Assembly: GCA_963738425.1 (NCBI GenBank)
Contig: CAVTWT010000040.1
Location: 66,761 to 130,760, forward strand
Length of the DNA: 64,000 nt
Source of the DNA: CADEEN01 sp963738425
GTDB taxonomy: Bacteria > Pseudomonadota > Gammaproteobacteria > Burkholderiales > Burkholderiaceae_C
Reading direction: 5' to 3'
In this document: positions 28,395 through 37,579 of the stretch, one piece after another
Layout: each line of letters begins with the position of its first letter
How positions within the stretch are numbered: position 1 is the first letter of the stretch
Notes under the pieces: generated by a model
What the model was told of the DNA's origin: nothing
The model's input: the letters and a program-made list of their open reading frames with translations, nothing else
Database searches by the model: none
Made by a program: the position numbers and the translations under genes

Positions 28395-29045
28395 GTGGAC
28401 CATTCGAACGATCCCGACATCAACGCAAAGGCCTCGACGATGAAGACCACCCGCAACCCGAGCATGGACATCGTGCAGCAGATCGAAGAGCTGTTTCACG
28501 CCCATGGCGCGAGCCTCTACGAAGGTGAGCGCGCCGAGCCGGTGACGGCGCGCGCTCATGCGTTGCAGTGCGCACAGTTGGCCGAATGGGCCGACGCGCC
28601 GCCAACGCTGGTAGCGGCGGCGCTGCTGCACGACATCGGCCACTTCATCGCGCCCGACGCTGCGCTGCAGCCACTGGACGATGTGCACGAGCTGCGCGCC
28701 CTCGGCTTTCTGGTCTCGAGCTTCGGACCCGAGGTGGTCGAACCCATCCGCCTGCACGTGCAGGCCAAGCGCTATCTGGTGACGGTGGAGCCTGGCTATG
28801 CGGGCACGCTGTCGGCCGCGTCGAAGCACACGCTGCGGCTTCAGGGCGGGCCGATGTCGCCCGACGAGCTCCACCTGTTCGACACCCTGCCCCACAGCGC
28901 CGAGGCCCTCGCGCTGCGGCGCTGGGACGATCTGGCCAAACAGCCCGGGCGCCAGACACCGTCGCTGGACTACTACCTGATGCTGCTGGACTCTGTGCGC
29001 CGGCGGCCCGAGGAAGCGCCGCTCATGGTCATCGGCACTCAGTGA
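28395..29045 (+). CDS. HD-domain protein of the PhnZ/TmpB-like oxygenase type
   Basis: This 216-residue HD-superfamily protein has the signature LLHDIGHF near residue 82. In front of it is YEGERAEPVTARAHALQ, which places a Tyr and a Glu as in PhnZ and TmpB. Those enzymes are mixed-valent diiron oxygenases that cleave phosphonates such as 2-amino-1-hydroxyethylphosphonate. The match is to motif pattern only; many HD proteins of this group have other or unknown substrates. Starts at 28440 or 28464 are also possible. No phosphonate transporter is nearby. It diverges from the small gene and lplT and converges with polyphosphate kinase 2. Confidence 0.65.
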   Translation: MDHSNDPDINAKASTMKTTRNPSMDIVQQIEELFHAHGASLYEGERAEPVTARAHALQCAQLAEWADAPPTLVAAALLHDIGHFIAPDAALQPLDDVHELRALGFLVSSFGPEVVEPIRLHVQAKRYLVTVEPGYAGTLSAASKHTLRLQGGPMSPDELHLFDTLPHSAEALALRRWDDLAKQPGRQTPSLDYYLMLLDSVRRRPEEAPLMVIGTQ

Positions 29046-29062
29046 ATTGAACTGAACAGAAC

Positions 29063-30007
29063 TCAGTACACCTCGGGCACGAACATCTCTGCCGGCACGG
29101 GCCGGCGGAGGTAGTCGGCATGGCGCACGCGCTCGGGCAGCTCGATGATCGGCTTGGCCACCGGCTCGTAAGGCATCAGCGACAGCAGGTGCGAAATGCA
29201 GTTCAGCCGCGCCTTCTTCTTGTCCACCGCCTGCACCACCCACCACGGCGCCTCGGCAATGTGCGTGCGCTCGAGCATCGCTTCCTTGGCTTTGGTGTAG
29301 TCCTCCCAGCGGCTGCGGCTCTCCAGGTCCATCGGTGAAAACTTCCACTGCTTGAGTGGGTCGTGCAGCCGGCCGAGGAAGCGCATGTGCTGCTCCTCGT
29401 CGGTGATCGAGAACCAGTACTTGACGACGCGGATACCGCTGCGCACCAGCATGCGCTCGAACTCCGGCACCGAGCGGAAGAACTCTTCGACATCGTCCTC
29501 GCTGCAAAAGCCCATGACGCGCTCGACGCCGGCGCGGTTGTACCAGCTGCGATCGAAGAGCACGATCTCGCCGCCGGCTGGCAGGTGCGTGATGTAGCGC
29601 TGGAAGTACCACTGCGTGCGCTCGCGGTCGTTCGGCGCCGGCAGCGCGACGACGCGGCAGACGCGCGGGTTCAGGCGCTGTGTGATGCGCTTGATGACAC
29701 CGCCCTTGCCGGCCGAGTCGCGGCCTTCGAACAGCACCACCACGCGTTCCTTGGTGTGCGAAACCCAGTCCTGCAGCTTGACCAGTTCGCGTTGCAAGCG
29801 GAACAGCTCGCGAAAGTAGGCTCTGCGCTGGCCGCGCCGCTCATCGGTGTCGTCGCCCGTCAGTGCATCGACCTGGCGGTCCTCGTACTCGAGCTCGAAT
29901 TCCTCGTCGTTGTTGTCGAGCCAGTCCTCCGCCATGCGGCGCATGAGGTGTTGCTGTTCGTCGGAAGTCGAGTTGTTGGTCATGGCCGGCGCACGAAATG
30001 TGGACAT
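29063..30007 (-). CDS. ppk2: Polyphosphate kinase 2
   Basis: PPK2 (about 314 residues) transfers phosphate between polyphosphate and nucleotides. The Walker A loop FEGRDSAGKGG and Walker B LFDRSWYNRAGVE are the family hallmarks. The lid segment VKYWFSITDEEQHMRF is also present. The first 60 residues are acidic and variable. ATGs at 30007 and 29983 are both possible, and the frame is open to 30127; I pick 30007. The class (GDP or ADP preference) cannot be read safely. It lies next to lipid and PhnZ-like genes, giving a phosphorus theme to this region. Confidence 0.9.
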   Translation of the reverse strand: MSTFRAPAMTNNSTSDEQQHLMRRMAEDWLDNNDEEFELEYEDRQVDALTGDDTDERRGQRRAYFRELFRLQRELVKLQDWVSHTKERVVVLFEGRDSAGKGGVIKRITQRLNPRVCRVVALPAPNDRERTQWYFQRYITHLPAGGEIVLFDRSWYNRAGVERVMGFCSEDDVEEFFRSVPEFERMLVRSGIRVVKYWFSITDEEQHMRFLGRLHDPLKQWKFSPMDLESRSRWEDYTKAKEAMLERTHIAEAPWWVVQAVDKKKARLNCISHLLSLMPYEPVAKPIIELPERVRHADYLRRPVPAEMFVPEVY

Positions 30008-30195
30008 TTCCACTTTGACCGCGCTCGATGACAGACCGGTGACGGCCACTGCACCGGAGACACCCAGCCGGCGCAGCCGCTCCTTGACCCGGTGCTTTTT
30101 CCAATGGTCACGGACCAACGGCGCCAAAGCCTGCGCTTGTCGACTTGCGGCAGTAGCACCGCGCAGCGCTGTGTGCGCTTGCGCACACCCTCAAT

Positions 30196-30220
30196 AACGG
30201 TATAAACTATTTATACTGTT
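30196..30220. promoter_or_regulatory. Long inverted repeat over an AT-rich promoter
   Basis: The core is GTATAAA-CTA-TTTATAC (30200-30216), a perfect 7-bp inverted repeat with a 3-base centre. One mismatch further out, AAC (30196-30198) pairs with GTT (30218-30220), giving 10 of 11 matching positions per arm. It is a striking AT island in GC-rich DNA, 19 bases before the gene at 30239. It can serve both as the -10 region and as an operator for a dimeric repressor, possibly the downstream protein itself. Confidence 0.65.
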
Positions 30221-30238
30221 AACTCAAAGGGCGCCACC

Positions 30239-30619
30239 GTGCCAGCCAAGAAGACTTCCACACCGACCCAAGCCGCGCCGCGCCGCGCGCCGGCCAAGAA
30301 GGCGAGCGCCGCCGCCGCGCGCAAGAAGCCCGCAGCGCCGCGCAAGGCCGCGCCGGTCGCCGCCGCCAAGAACGACGACAAGAAGGCACCCAAGTTGCGC
30401 GCGCGCCTGGTCCGCGACAGCTTCACGATGCCCGAGTCGGATTTCGCGCTGATCGCAACGCTGAAAGCACGTGCGCTCGCAGCCAAGCGGGAGGCCAAGA
30501 AGAGCGAGCTGCTGCGTGCAGGTCTGCACGTGCTGATGGCGCTGGACAGTGCCTCGCTGCTGGTTGCGCTGGGCCGCTTGCAGCCGCTGAAGGTCGGGCG
30601 CCCGAAAAAGGGCCACTGA
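30239..30619 (+). CDS. Lys/Ala-rich DNA-binding protein (histone H1-like tail)
   Basis: This 126-residue protein has a basic tail of AAKK- and PRKA-type repeats (residues 1-50), like bacterial H1/AlgP-type proteins. A short folded part follows: VRDSFTMPESDFALI, then KKSELLRAGLHVLMAL, which resembles a ribbon-helix-helix or similar small DNA-binding domain. The C-terminus VGRPKKGH resembles an AT-hook. It starts with GTG at 30239 behind AAAGG. Expected role: nucleoid-associated protein or repressor. The AT-rich inverted repeat just upstream suggests autoregulation. Function is inferred from composition. Confidence 0.75.
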   Translation: MPAKKTSTPTQAAPRRAPAKKASAAAARKKPAAPRKAAPVAAAKNDDKKAPKLRARLVRDSFTMPESDFALIATLKARALAAKREAKKSELLRAGLHVLMALDSASLLVALGRLQPLKVGRPKKGH

Positions 30620-30629
30620 ACTCGCGCCG

Positions 30630-31478
30630 ATGTTCTCCAGCACCGAAGCATGGTGGGACGCGCTGCGGGCTGTCAGCGCGTTGAACGTCGTCGCGTGGGC
30701 GGCGGCAGGGCTGTGGCTGCTGCGGCTGCGCACTTCGCTTCCACCCGATGAGTGGGCGTCGCGCCGGCTGCAACTGCTGCTCTGCGCGGGCTATGTCTTC
30801 GGCTGTGCCTGGCGTTCGCTGCTGCCGGTGTTCGATGTGCAGCGCATCGTGCTCGTCGATTCGTGGTGGTCGAGCGTCATCGTCGGCCGTTCGGTAGCGA
30901 CGTTGGCCGAACTCTGCTTCGTCGCGCAGTGGGCGCTGCTGCTGCGCGATACCGCACATGCCACCGGCAGCCGCGTCGCTGCGACCGTGGCCGGTGCCTT
31001 GCTGCCGTTGATCGTCATTGCCGAGACGTGCTCATGGCATGCTGTGCTGACGACGTCGAACCTCGGCCATGCGATAGAAGAATCGCTTTGGGGCCTGTGC
31101 GCGGCGTTGATCGCGCTCTGCCTGTTGGCGATCTGGCCGCGGGTCGAGGCGTCACGGCGGCCGCTGCTGGCGTTCTGGTGCGCTGCCGCGGCGGTCTACG
31201 TGGCCTACATGTTCGCCGTCGATGTGCCGATGTATTGGGCTCGCTGGGTGGCAGACGAAACGCAGGGCCGGGTCTATCTGAGCCTGTTGGACGGCGCGAT
31301 CGATGCGTCGTCTCGCTGGACCGTGACCCACCGCTGGGAGGTCTGGAAGACCGAGGTGACCTGGATGACGCTGTACTTCAGTCTGGCCGTGTGGCTGAGC
31401 ATCGCGCTGGTGCACCTGCCGCGGCTGCACGTGGCGCCGCGGCGACCCGTCTCACGGCGCGCCGAGCTGGCGCGCTGA
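30630..31478 (+). CDS. Polytopic membrane protein of unknown function
   Basis: This 282-residue protein has about seven hydrophobic helices. Its polar loops are rich in Trp and Arg, for example EAWWDALR at the N-terminus and SRWTVTHRWEVWKTEVTW near residue 225. The C-terminal 20 residues are Arg-rich and probably cytoplasmic. I do not recognise a named family. It starts 11 bases after the basic DNA-binding gene on the same strand and converges with icd. Hydropathy and codon use support a real gene. Confidence 0.75.
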   Translation: MFSSTEAWWDALRAVSALNVVAWAAAGLWLLRLRTSLPPDEWASRRLQLLLCAGYVFGCAWRSLLPVFDVQRIVLVDSWWSSVIVGRSVATLAELCFVAQWALLLRDTAHATGSRVAATVAGALLPLIVIAETCSWHAVLTTSNLGHAIEESLWGLCAALIALCLLAIWPRVEASRRPLLAFWCAAAAVYVAYMFAVDVPMYWARWVADETQGRVYLSLLDGAIDASSRWTVTHRWEVWKTEVTWMTLYFSLAVWLSIALVHLPRLHVAPRRPVSRRAELAR

Positions 31479-31522
31479 TTTCAACGCGGTCCGGGGGCTC
31501 CATGTGAAACCCCCGGACACCA

Positions 31523-32776
<1,254 letters not shown>

Positions 32777-32929
32777 GGTGTGCCTGGGCTGGGGTTTGGG
32801 GGCAGGGTTTCCGAGAAGGCGAAATTCTAGGGCCTGTCAACCGAGACGGATCGGTCCACGTTGGCGGCCTGCCCTGCAGGCCCTAAGAAATGGGCGGCAG
32901 GCATCTTCAAACTTTCGAAAGGTAATCAC

Positions 32930-33160
32930 ATGAACAAGCTCCTGGCTGCCCTGATCGCTGCTGCATTCGCCACCTCCGGCTTCGCCGCTTCGCATGCCGC
33001 GAAGGAAATGAAGAAGGAAGAGGCCAAGCCGGCTGCTGCCGCTGCCTCCGCTGCTCCGGCCGCAAAGAAGGACGAGGCGAAGAAGGACGCCAAGCCGGCT
33101 GCTGCCGCTGCTCCGGCCGCTCCGGCTGCCCCCGCCAAGAAGGACGAGCCGAAGAAGTAA
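32930..33160 (+). CDS. Small Ala/Lys-rich exported protein with internal repeats
   Basis: This 76-residue protein has a signal peptide (MNKLLAALIAAAFATSGFAA) and a mature part built from two copies of a KPAAAAA/AAPAAKKDE unit. It is low-complexity, basic and acidic at once, and probably unstructured in the periplasm. GAAAGG precedes the ATG at 32930, and an upstream in-frame ATG at 32861 would destroy the signal peptide. Similar small Ala/Lys repeat proteins occur in Burkholderiales without known function. A strong terminator follows at 33201. Confidence 0.7.
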   Translation: MNKLLAALIAAAFATSGFAASHAAKEMKKEEAKPAAAAASAAPAAKKDEAKKDAKPAAAAAPAAPAAPAKKDEPKK

Positions 33161-33197
33161 TCGGCTGGCCTGACTCGGATCAGGAACCCAACCCCGA

Positions 33198-33509
33198 TCA
33201 GCGCCCGGCACCCGCCGGGCGCTTTGCTTTTGGCTGGCGCTGGCCCTTGTAGCGCAGCCGGCGTGCCTCCTTGGGATCGACTGTCAGCGCGCGGTACAAC
33301 TCGATGCGGTCGCCGTCGCGCAACACCTGGGACAATGCGCAGCGACGCCCCCAGACGCCGCACTGCACCGCGGCCAGGGCCAGGCCGTGGCGTTGCAGCA
33401 GCCCGCTGGCATGGAGCGCATCGCTGACCGTGCTCGCCTCGGGCACGTCGAGCGCCACCAACTCCACCTGCCGCGCCGTCGCGCTGTAGGCCACCTCAAC
33501 GCGGGCCAT
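33198..33509 (-). CDS. rnfH: RnfH family ubiquitin-fold protein
   Basis: This 103-residue RnfH/UPF0125 protein has a beta-grasp fold. The start MARVEVAYSATARQVEL and the later GVWGRRCALSQVLRDGDRIE-type segments with LYRAL are characteristic; the last 25 residues are basic. Its role is not established. It overlaps the ratA stop by 14 bases and is coupled to it. The ratA-rnfH pair opposite smpB is a conserved proteobacterial arrangement. The frame is open further upstream only because it overlaps ratA. Confidence 0.88.
   Translation of the reverse strand: MARVEVAYSATARQVELVALDVPEASTVSDALHASGLLQRHGLALAAVQCGVWGRRCALSQVLRDGDRIELYRALTVDPKEARRLRYKGQRQPKAKRPAGAGR
33201..33222. terminator. Hairpin terminator between convergent genes
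   Basis: A perfect 9-bp G/C stem (33201-33209 with 33214-33222) with a 4-base loop is followed on the plus strand by TTTGCTTTT. It would end the transcript of the small exported protein gene. The rnfH stop overlaps its left flank (33198-33200), so it may also shape the rnfH message end. Confidence 0.75.
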
Positions 33510-33960
33510 GGACTTGCTCGGCGCGCTGCACGAAGGAATCGACCAGCGTGTTGGCCACGCGATCGAACACCGGGCTGATGAGGGTCTCCAGCGCCGCATT
33601 GGCGAAGGCGTAGCGCAGATCGAATTCGATGCGGCACGCCGATGCGTCGGCATCGCGGGCGGCGCCGCCTCGGGCCACCGGCACGAACAGCCAGGTGCCT
33701 TCGAGTTGGGAGAACGGGCCATCGACCAGCGTCACCCGCACCTCTTGCCCATTGCGGTGGTGGTTGCGCGTGGTGAAGGCGTGGCGCAGGCCGCCCTTGG
33801 CCAAGGTCAGCCGTGCCGTCATGCCATCGTCGTGATGCTCGACCACGTCGGCCTGCGCGCACCAGGGCAAGAAGGTCGGATACGCCTGCACTGCCGTCAC
33901 GAGCTCGTACATCTCGCGCGGCGAGTACCAGAGCAACACGGAGCGCTTGACGTGCTTCAT
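33496..33960 (-). CDS. ratA: RatA-type START-domain protein (polyketide cyclase/dehydrase family)
   Basis: This 154-residue START/coenzyme Q-binding-like protein has the opening MKHVKRSVLLWYSPREMYELV and the motif YPTFLPWC, which are diagnostic. In E. coli RatA was described as blocking 70S ribosome formation; homologues are also related to Coq10-type lipid binding. The ATG at 33960 is three bases from the possible start of the oppositely oriented smpB at 33964. It is followed by rnfH on the same strand. Confidence 0.9.
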   Translation of the reverse strand: MKHVKRSVLLWYSPREMYELVTAVQAYPTFLPWCAQADVVEHHDDGMTARLTLAKGGLRHAFTTRNHHRNGQEVRVTLVDGPFSQLEGTWLFVPVARGGAARDADASACRIEFDLRYAFANAALETLISPVFDRVANTLVDSFVQRAEQVHGPR

Positions 33961-33975
33961 ACAATGGTTCGAATT

Positions 33976-34440
33976 ATGTCGATCGCCGAAAACCGCCGTG
34001 CTCGCCACGAGTACCACATCGAGGAGACCTACGAAGCCGGCGTGGTGCTCTCGGGCTGGGAGATCAAGGCCATCCGTGCCGGCCAGATCCAGCTCACCGA
34101 TGGCTACGTGGTGATCCGCGACGGTGAGCTGCACCTGATCGGCTGCCGCATCAACCCGTTGCGCTCGGCGTCGACGCATGTGCTGCCCGAGCCCGACCGC
34201 ACGAAGAAGCTGCTGATGCACAAGGAAGAGATCAAGCGCCTGATCGGCAAGGTCGAGCAGAAAGGCTTCACGCTGGTGCCGCTGGACCTGCACTTCAAGG
34301 GCGGCCATGTGAAGGCGCAGATCGCGCTGGCCAAGGGCAAGGCGCAGCACGACAAGCGCGACACCGAGAAGCAGAAAGATTGGGAACGCGAGAAAGGCCG
34401 CCTGATGCGGCACAAGGTCTCAGGCGGCAAGAACGCTTAA
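33976..34440 (+). CDS. smpB: SsrA-binding protein
   Basis: SmpB (154 residues) binds tmRNA and carries it to stalled ribosomes. The conserved start MSIAENRRARHEYHIEETYEAGVVL-type region is seen in pieces: NRRARHEY near residue 6 and GWEIKAIRAG near residue 30. The basic C-terminal tail KDWEREKGRLMRHKV is required for decoding. An in-frame ATG at 33964 would add four residues. Its promoter must lie inside the ratA coding region, because the divergent starts are only 3-15 bases apart. Its 3' end overlaps metC by 21 bases. Confidence 0.94.
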   Translation: MSIAENRRARHEYHIEETYEAGVVLSGWEIKAIRAGQIQLTDGYVVIRDGELHLIGCRINPLRSASTHVLPEPDRTKKLLMHKEEIKRLIGKVEQKGFTLVPLDLHFKGGHVKAQIALAKGKAQHDKRDTEKQKDWEREKGRLMRHKVSGGKNA

Positions 34441-35598
34441 GGCTTGCTCGGCGTCCGCGATCAAGTCTTCGACGGCTTCGAGGCCGATGCAAAAGCGCAC
34501 CAGGGTTCCGCGGTACGGCGGCTTGTCGCGGATCGTCTTCGGGTCGTAAGGCAGGACGAGGCTGACCGGCCCGGCCCAGCTGTAGCCGATGCGAAACAGC
34601 TTCAGCGCGTCGACGAAGGCATCGGTCTGTGTGCTGGTGAATCGAGGATCGATTTCCACCGTCACCAAACCCGCCGCCGCGCTGCAATGCGAGGCCCAAT
34701 GCTCGTGGCCCGGCGACCCTGGCAAGGCCGGGTGCAGCACACGAGCGAATTCCTTGCGTGACTGGCACCAGGCCGCGAAGGCCCGGCCCGCAGCGTCTTG
34801 CGCGGCATAGCGCAGCGCCAACGACGGCAGCGAACGCAGCACGAATTCAACGTCGTTGATGCCGACGCCATGGCCAACCCGGCTGCGTGACAGTGCCAGC
34901 GTTCGGTACAGCGCGTCGTCGCGACAGGTCACCGCCCCCATCAGTACATCGCCGCCACCGGACGGGTATTTGGTGAGGGCATGAACCGTGACATCCACCC
35001 CCAAACCGTCCGCGAGCGCAAACGCATCGAACGCAATGCCGGCGCCCCAGGTGTTGTCGAGCGCGATCACGGCCTGCGGCGCGCGGTCGCGGACCACGCG
35101 GATCAGCGAACGCAGATCGGGGAACTCCAGCGTCACCGAGCCGGCGGCTTCGAGCCAGACGAGTTTCGTCTTGGGCGTGATGGCCGCCGCCAGCGACGCT
35201 GCATCCATTGCGTCGTAAACCGCATGGCCGATGCCCCAGGCGGCCAACTCGGTGCGCGTGAAGTTCTTGTTCGGCGCGTAGACGTTGTTCGGCAGCAGCA
35301 CCTGGTCGCCCGACTTCAGCAGCGCGATGTCGACCATCGTCACCGCCGCCAACCCGCTCGAGACGAGCATCGTGTGCGTGCCGCCTTCAAGCGTGGCGAT
35401 GCGTTCTTCGAGCGTGAAGCTCGTCGGCGTGCCGTGCAGGCCGTAGGTGTAGGCACTGCGGTCGAGCCAGGTGCGAGAGCGCATCGCGGCAACGCTGTCG
35501 AAGAAAACCGTCGAGCCCTTGTGCACCGGCACGGCCGGAGAGGCAAAGCCTTCCGGCGGTGTGTACGGGTGATGGATCAGCGCGGTGTTCTTCTTCAT
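34420..35598 (-). CDS. metC: Cystathionine beta-lyase
   Basis: This 392-residue Cys/Met-metabolism PLP enzyme has YTYGLHGTPTSFTLEERI near residue 50, which gives the phosphate-binding tyrosine. The PLP lysine lies in VHALTKYPSGGGDV near residue 205. The HGVGINDVEFVLRSL part agrees with the MetC branch that acts on cystathionine to give homocysteine. The start overlaps the rimO stop by four bases. It converges on smpB with a 21-base overlap of coding ends. The subfamily call (beta-lyase rather than gamma-synthase) is by overall resemblance. Confidence 0.88.
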   Translation of the reverse strand: MKKNTALIHHPYTPPEGFASPAVPVHKGSTVFFDSVAAMRSRTWLDRSAYTYGLHGTPTSFTLEERIATLEGGTHTMLVSSGLAAVTMVDIALLKSGDQVLLPNNVYAPNKNFTRTELAAWGIGHAVYDAMDAASLAAAITPKTKLVWLEAAGSVTLEFPDLRSLIRVVRDRAPQAVIALDNTWGAGIAFDAFALADGLGVDVTVHALTKYPSGGGDVLMGAVTCRDDALYRTLALSRSRVGHGVGINDVEFVLRSLPSLALRYAAQDAAGRAFAAWCQSRKEFARVLHPALPGSPGHEHWASHCSAAAGLVTVEIDPRFTSTQTDAFVDALKLFRIGYSWAGPVSLVLPYDPKTIRDKPPYRGTLVRFCIGLEAVEDLIADAEQALSVLAA

Positions 35599-36971
35599 AG
35601 CACCACGCCTACCAGGTCATGTCCCTCCGCGGCAACGATCTTCGCGCGCGCGAACTCGCCAACCTTCAACTGCTTGCTTGCCTTCTCGGGGGGCAGCAAG
35701 CGCACCGTGCCATCGATCTCCGGCGCGTCGGCATAACTGCGCCCCACCCCGCCTTTGCGGCCGAGGGCCGGCGCGCTGTCGATCAGCACCTGCATCGTCG
35801 CGCCGACGCGGCGCTGCAAGCGCGCCGACGACGCCGCTTCAGCCGCGGCCATGAAGCGGGCTCTGCGTTCTTCACGCACTTCGATCGGCAGCATGCCGGG
35901 CAGCTCGTTGGCTGCAGCGCCCTTGACAGGTGAGTACGCGAAGCAACCCGCCCGGTCGATGCCCGCTTCTTCGACGAATTGCAGCAGGTGTTCGAACTCG
36001 GCCTCGGTTTCTCCGGGAAAGCCAGCGATGAAGGTGCTGCGCACGACGAGTTCCGGACAGATCTCGCGCCAGCGCGCCAGCCGCTCGAGGTTCTTCTCGC
36101 CGCTGGCCGGACGCTTCATGCGCTTCAACACCTCCGGGTGCGAATGCTGGAACGGCACGTCGAGGTACGGCAGCACACGACCCGAGGCCATCAGCGGCAA
36201 CACCTCATCGACATGCGGGTATGGATAGACGTAGTGCAGCCGCACCCAAGCGCCATGCGCATCGGCGATGTCACCCAACTTCTCGCACAGATCGAGCATG
36301 CGCGTCTTCACCGGCGCGCCGTTCCAGAAACCCGTGCGGTACTTCAGATCGACGCCATACGCGCTCGTGTCCTGGCTGACGACGAGCAGCTCCTTGACGC
36401 CTGCCTCGAACAGGCGCTGCGCTTCGTTCAGCACGTCGCCGATCGGCCGCGACACCAGATCACCGCGCATCGACGGGATGATGCAGAAGGTGCAGCGGTG
36501 GTTGCAGCCTTCGCTGATCTTGAGGTACGCGTAGTGCTTGGGCGTCAGCTTGATGCCTTGCGCCGGGACCAGGTCGGTGAACGGGTCGTGCGGCTTGGGC
36601 AGATGCACATGCACCGCATCCATCACCTCCTGCGTGGCATGCGGTCCGGTGACAGCGAGCACTTTCGGGTGCACTGAACGCACCAGATTGCCGCCATCGT
36701 CTCCCGCTTTGGCGCCGAGGCAGCCGGTGACGATGACCTTGCCGTTGGCAGCCAGCGCCTCGCCGATCGCGTCGAGGCTCTCCTTCACCGCATCGTCGAT
36801 GAAGCCGCAGGTGTTGACGATGACGAGGTCAGCACCCGCGTAGCTCTTGCTCGTCGTGTAGCCCTCGGCGGAGAGCTGGGTGAGGATCAGTTCGGAGTCG
36901 GTCAGCGCCTTCGGGCAGCCAAGTGAGACGAAGCCGACCTTGGGTGCGGTGGCTGCAACGGGTTCATTCAT
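35595..36971 (-). CDS. rimO: Ribosomal protein S12 methylthiotransferase
   Basis: RimO (458 residues) is a radical-SAM methylthiotransferase that modifies Asp-89 of ribosomal protein S12. Three domains are visible. The N-terminal UPF0004 domain has cysteines in SLGCPKALTDSE and NTCGFIDDAV. The radical-SAM core has the three-cysteine motif CNHRCTFC near residue 150. The C-terminal TRAM domain starts near residue 385. The Cys-x3-Cys-x2-Cys cluster is intact. It is coupled to metC through an ATGA overlap. Confidence 0.95.
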   Translation of the reverse strand: MNEPVAATAPKVGFVSLGCPKALTDSELILTQLSAEGYTTSKSYAGADLVIVNTCGFIDDAVKESLDAIGEALAANGKVIVTGCLGAKAGDDGGNLVRSVHPKVLAVTGPHATQEVMDAVHVHLPKPHDPFTDLVPAQGIKLTPKHYAYLKISEGCNHRCTFCIIPSMRGDLVSRPIGDVLNEAQRLFEAGVKELLVVSQDTSAYGVDLKYRTGFWNGAPVKTRMLDLCEKLGDIADAHGAWVRLHYVYPYPHVDEVLPLMASGRVLPYLDVPFQHSHPEVLKRMKRPASGEKNLERLARWREICPELVVRSTFIAGFPGETEAEFEHLLQFVEEAGIDRAGCFAYSPVKGAAANELPGMLPIEVREERRARFMAAAEAASSARLQRRVGATMQVLIDSAPALGRKGGVGRSYADAPEIDGTVRLLPPEKASKQLKVGEFARAKIVAAEGHDLVGVVL

Positions 36972-37003
36972 GCGCGGGATTGTCCCGCAACCTCACTCCG
37001 GCC

Positions 37004-37525
37004 TTACTTCTTCGGCGGAACGAAGCCCGGAAACAGCGCGCCGGCCGGTCCCACTTGCTGCTGCATCTTCTCGAAGTAGCTCTTCGACTGCTCGAGATAG
37101 TTGCCCATCAGGCCCTGCATCGACGCCACCGGGTTGGCCAGCGCCTGCTGCGCCAGCTGCGCCTGCATCTGCGCCGCCGCCTTCAGGTTCTGCTCCAACA
37201 CCGCGCCCATCGCGCCCTGCATCGCATGGCCGTAGAAGCGGATGATCTGCGACAGCATGTCGGTGGAGAACATCGGCACGCCCCCGCTCTCCTCTTCCAG
37301 GATGATCTGCAGCAGGATGCTGCGCGTCAGGTCGGCACTGTCTTTCGCGTCACGCACCTCGAAGTCTTCGCCACTGAGCACCATCTGCTTGACATCGGCC
37401 AGCGTGATGTAGCTGCTCGACTGCGTGTCGTATAGGCGCCGGTTCGGGTACTTCTTGAGCACGCGCACGCCGCCGCCCTCGCTGCCGGCGGGCGGTTTGG
37501 TGCTGGTGCGACGGGTGGAAGGCAT
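37004..37525 (-). CDS. phaR: Polyhydroxyalkanoate synthesis repressor PhaR
   Basis: This 173-residue regulator of polyhydroxyalkanoate storage has the N-terminal PHB_acc_N domain, opening with RVLKKYPNRRLYDTQSSSYI. It contains SQIIRFYGHAMQGAMG further on, and a Gln/Ala-rich helical tail follows. In Ralstonia and Paracoccus PhaR represses phasin genes and binds PHB. The phaC/phaA/phaB genes are not in the window. It stands alone between deoA and rimO on the same strand. Its presence suggests a PHB-accumulating organism. Confidence 0.93.
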   Translation of the reverse strand: MPSTRRTSTKPPAGSEGGGVRVLKKYPNRRLYDTQSSSYITLADVKQMVLSGEDFEVRDAKDSADLTRSILLQIILEEESGGVPMFSTDMLSQIIRFYGHAMQGAMGAVLEQNLKAAAQMQAQLAQQALANPVASMQGLMGNYLEQSKSYFEKMQQQVGPAGALFPGFVPPKK

Positions 37526-37579
37526 GACAAAACCATTCTAGGAGGGACGCTGCGCACTGATTGTGCGTGGTTTACCCGC

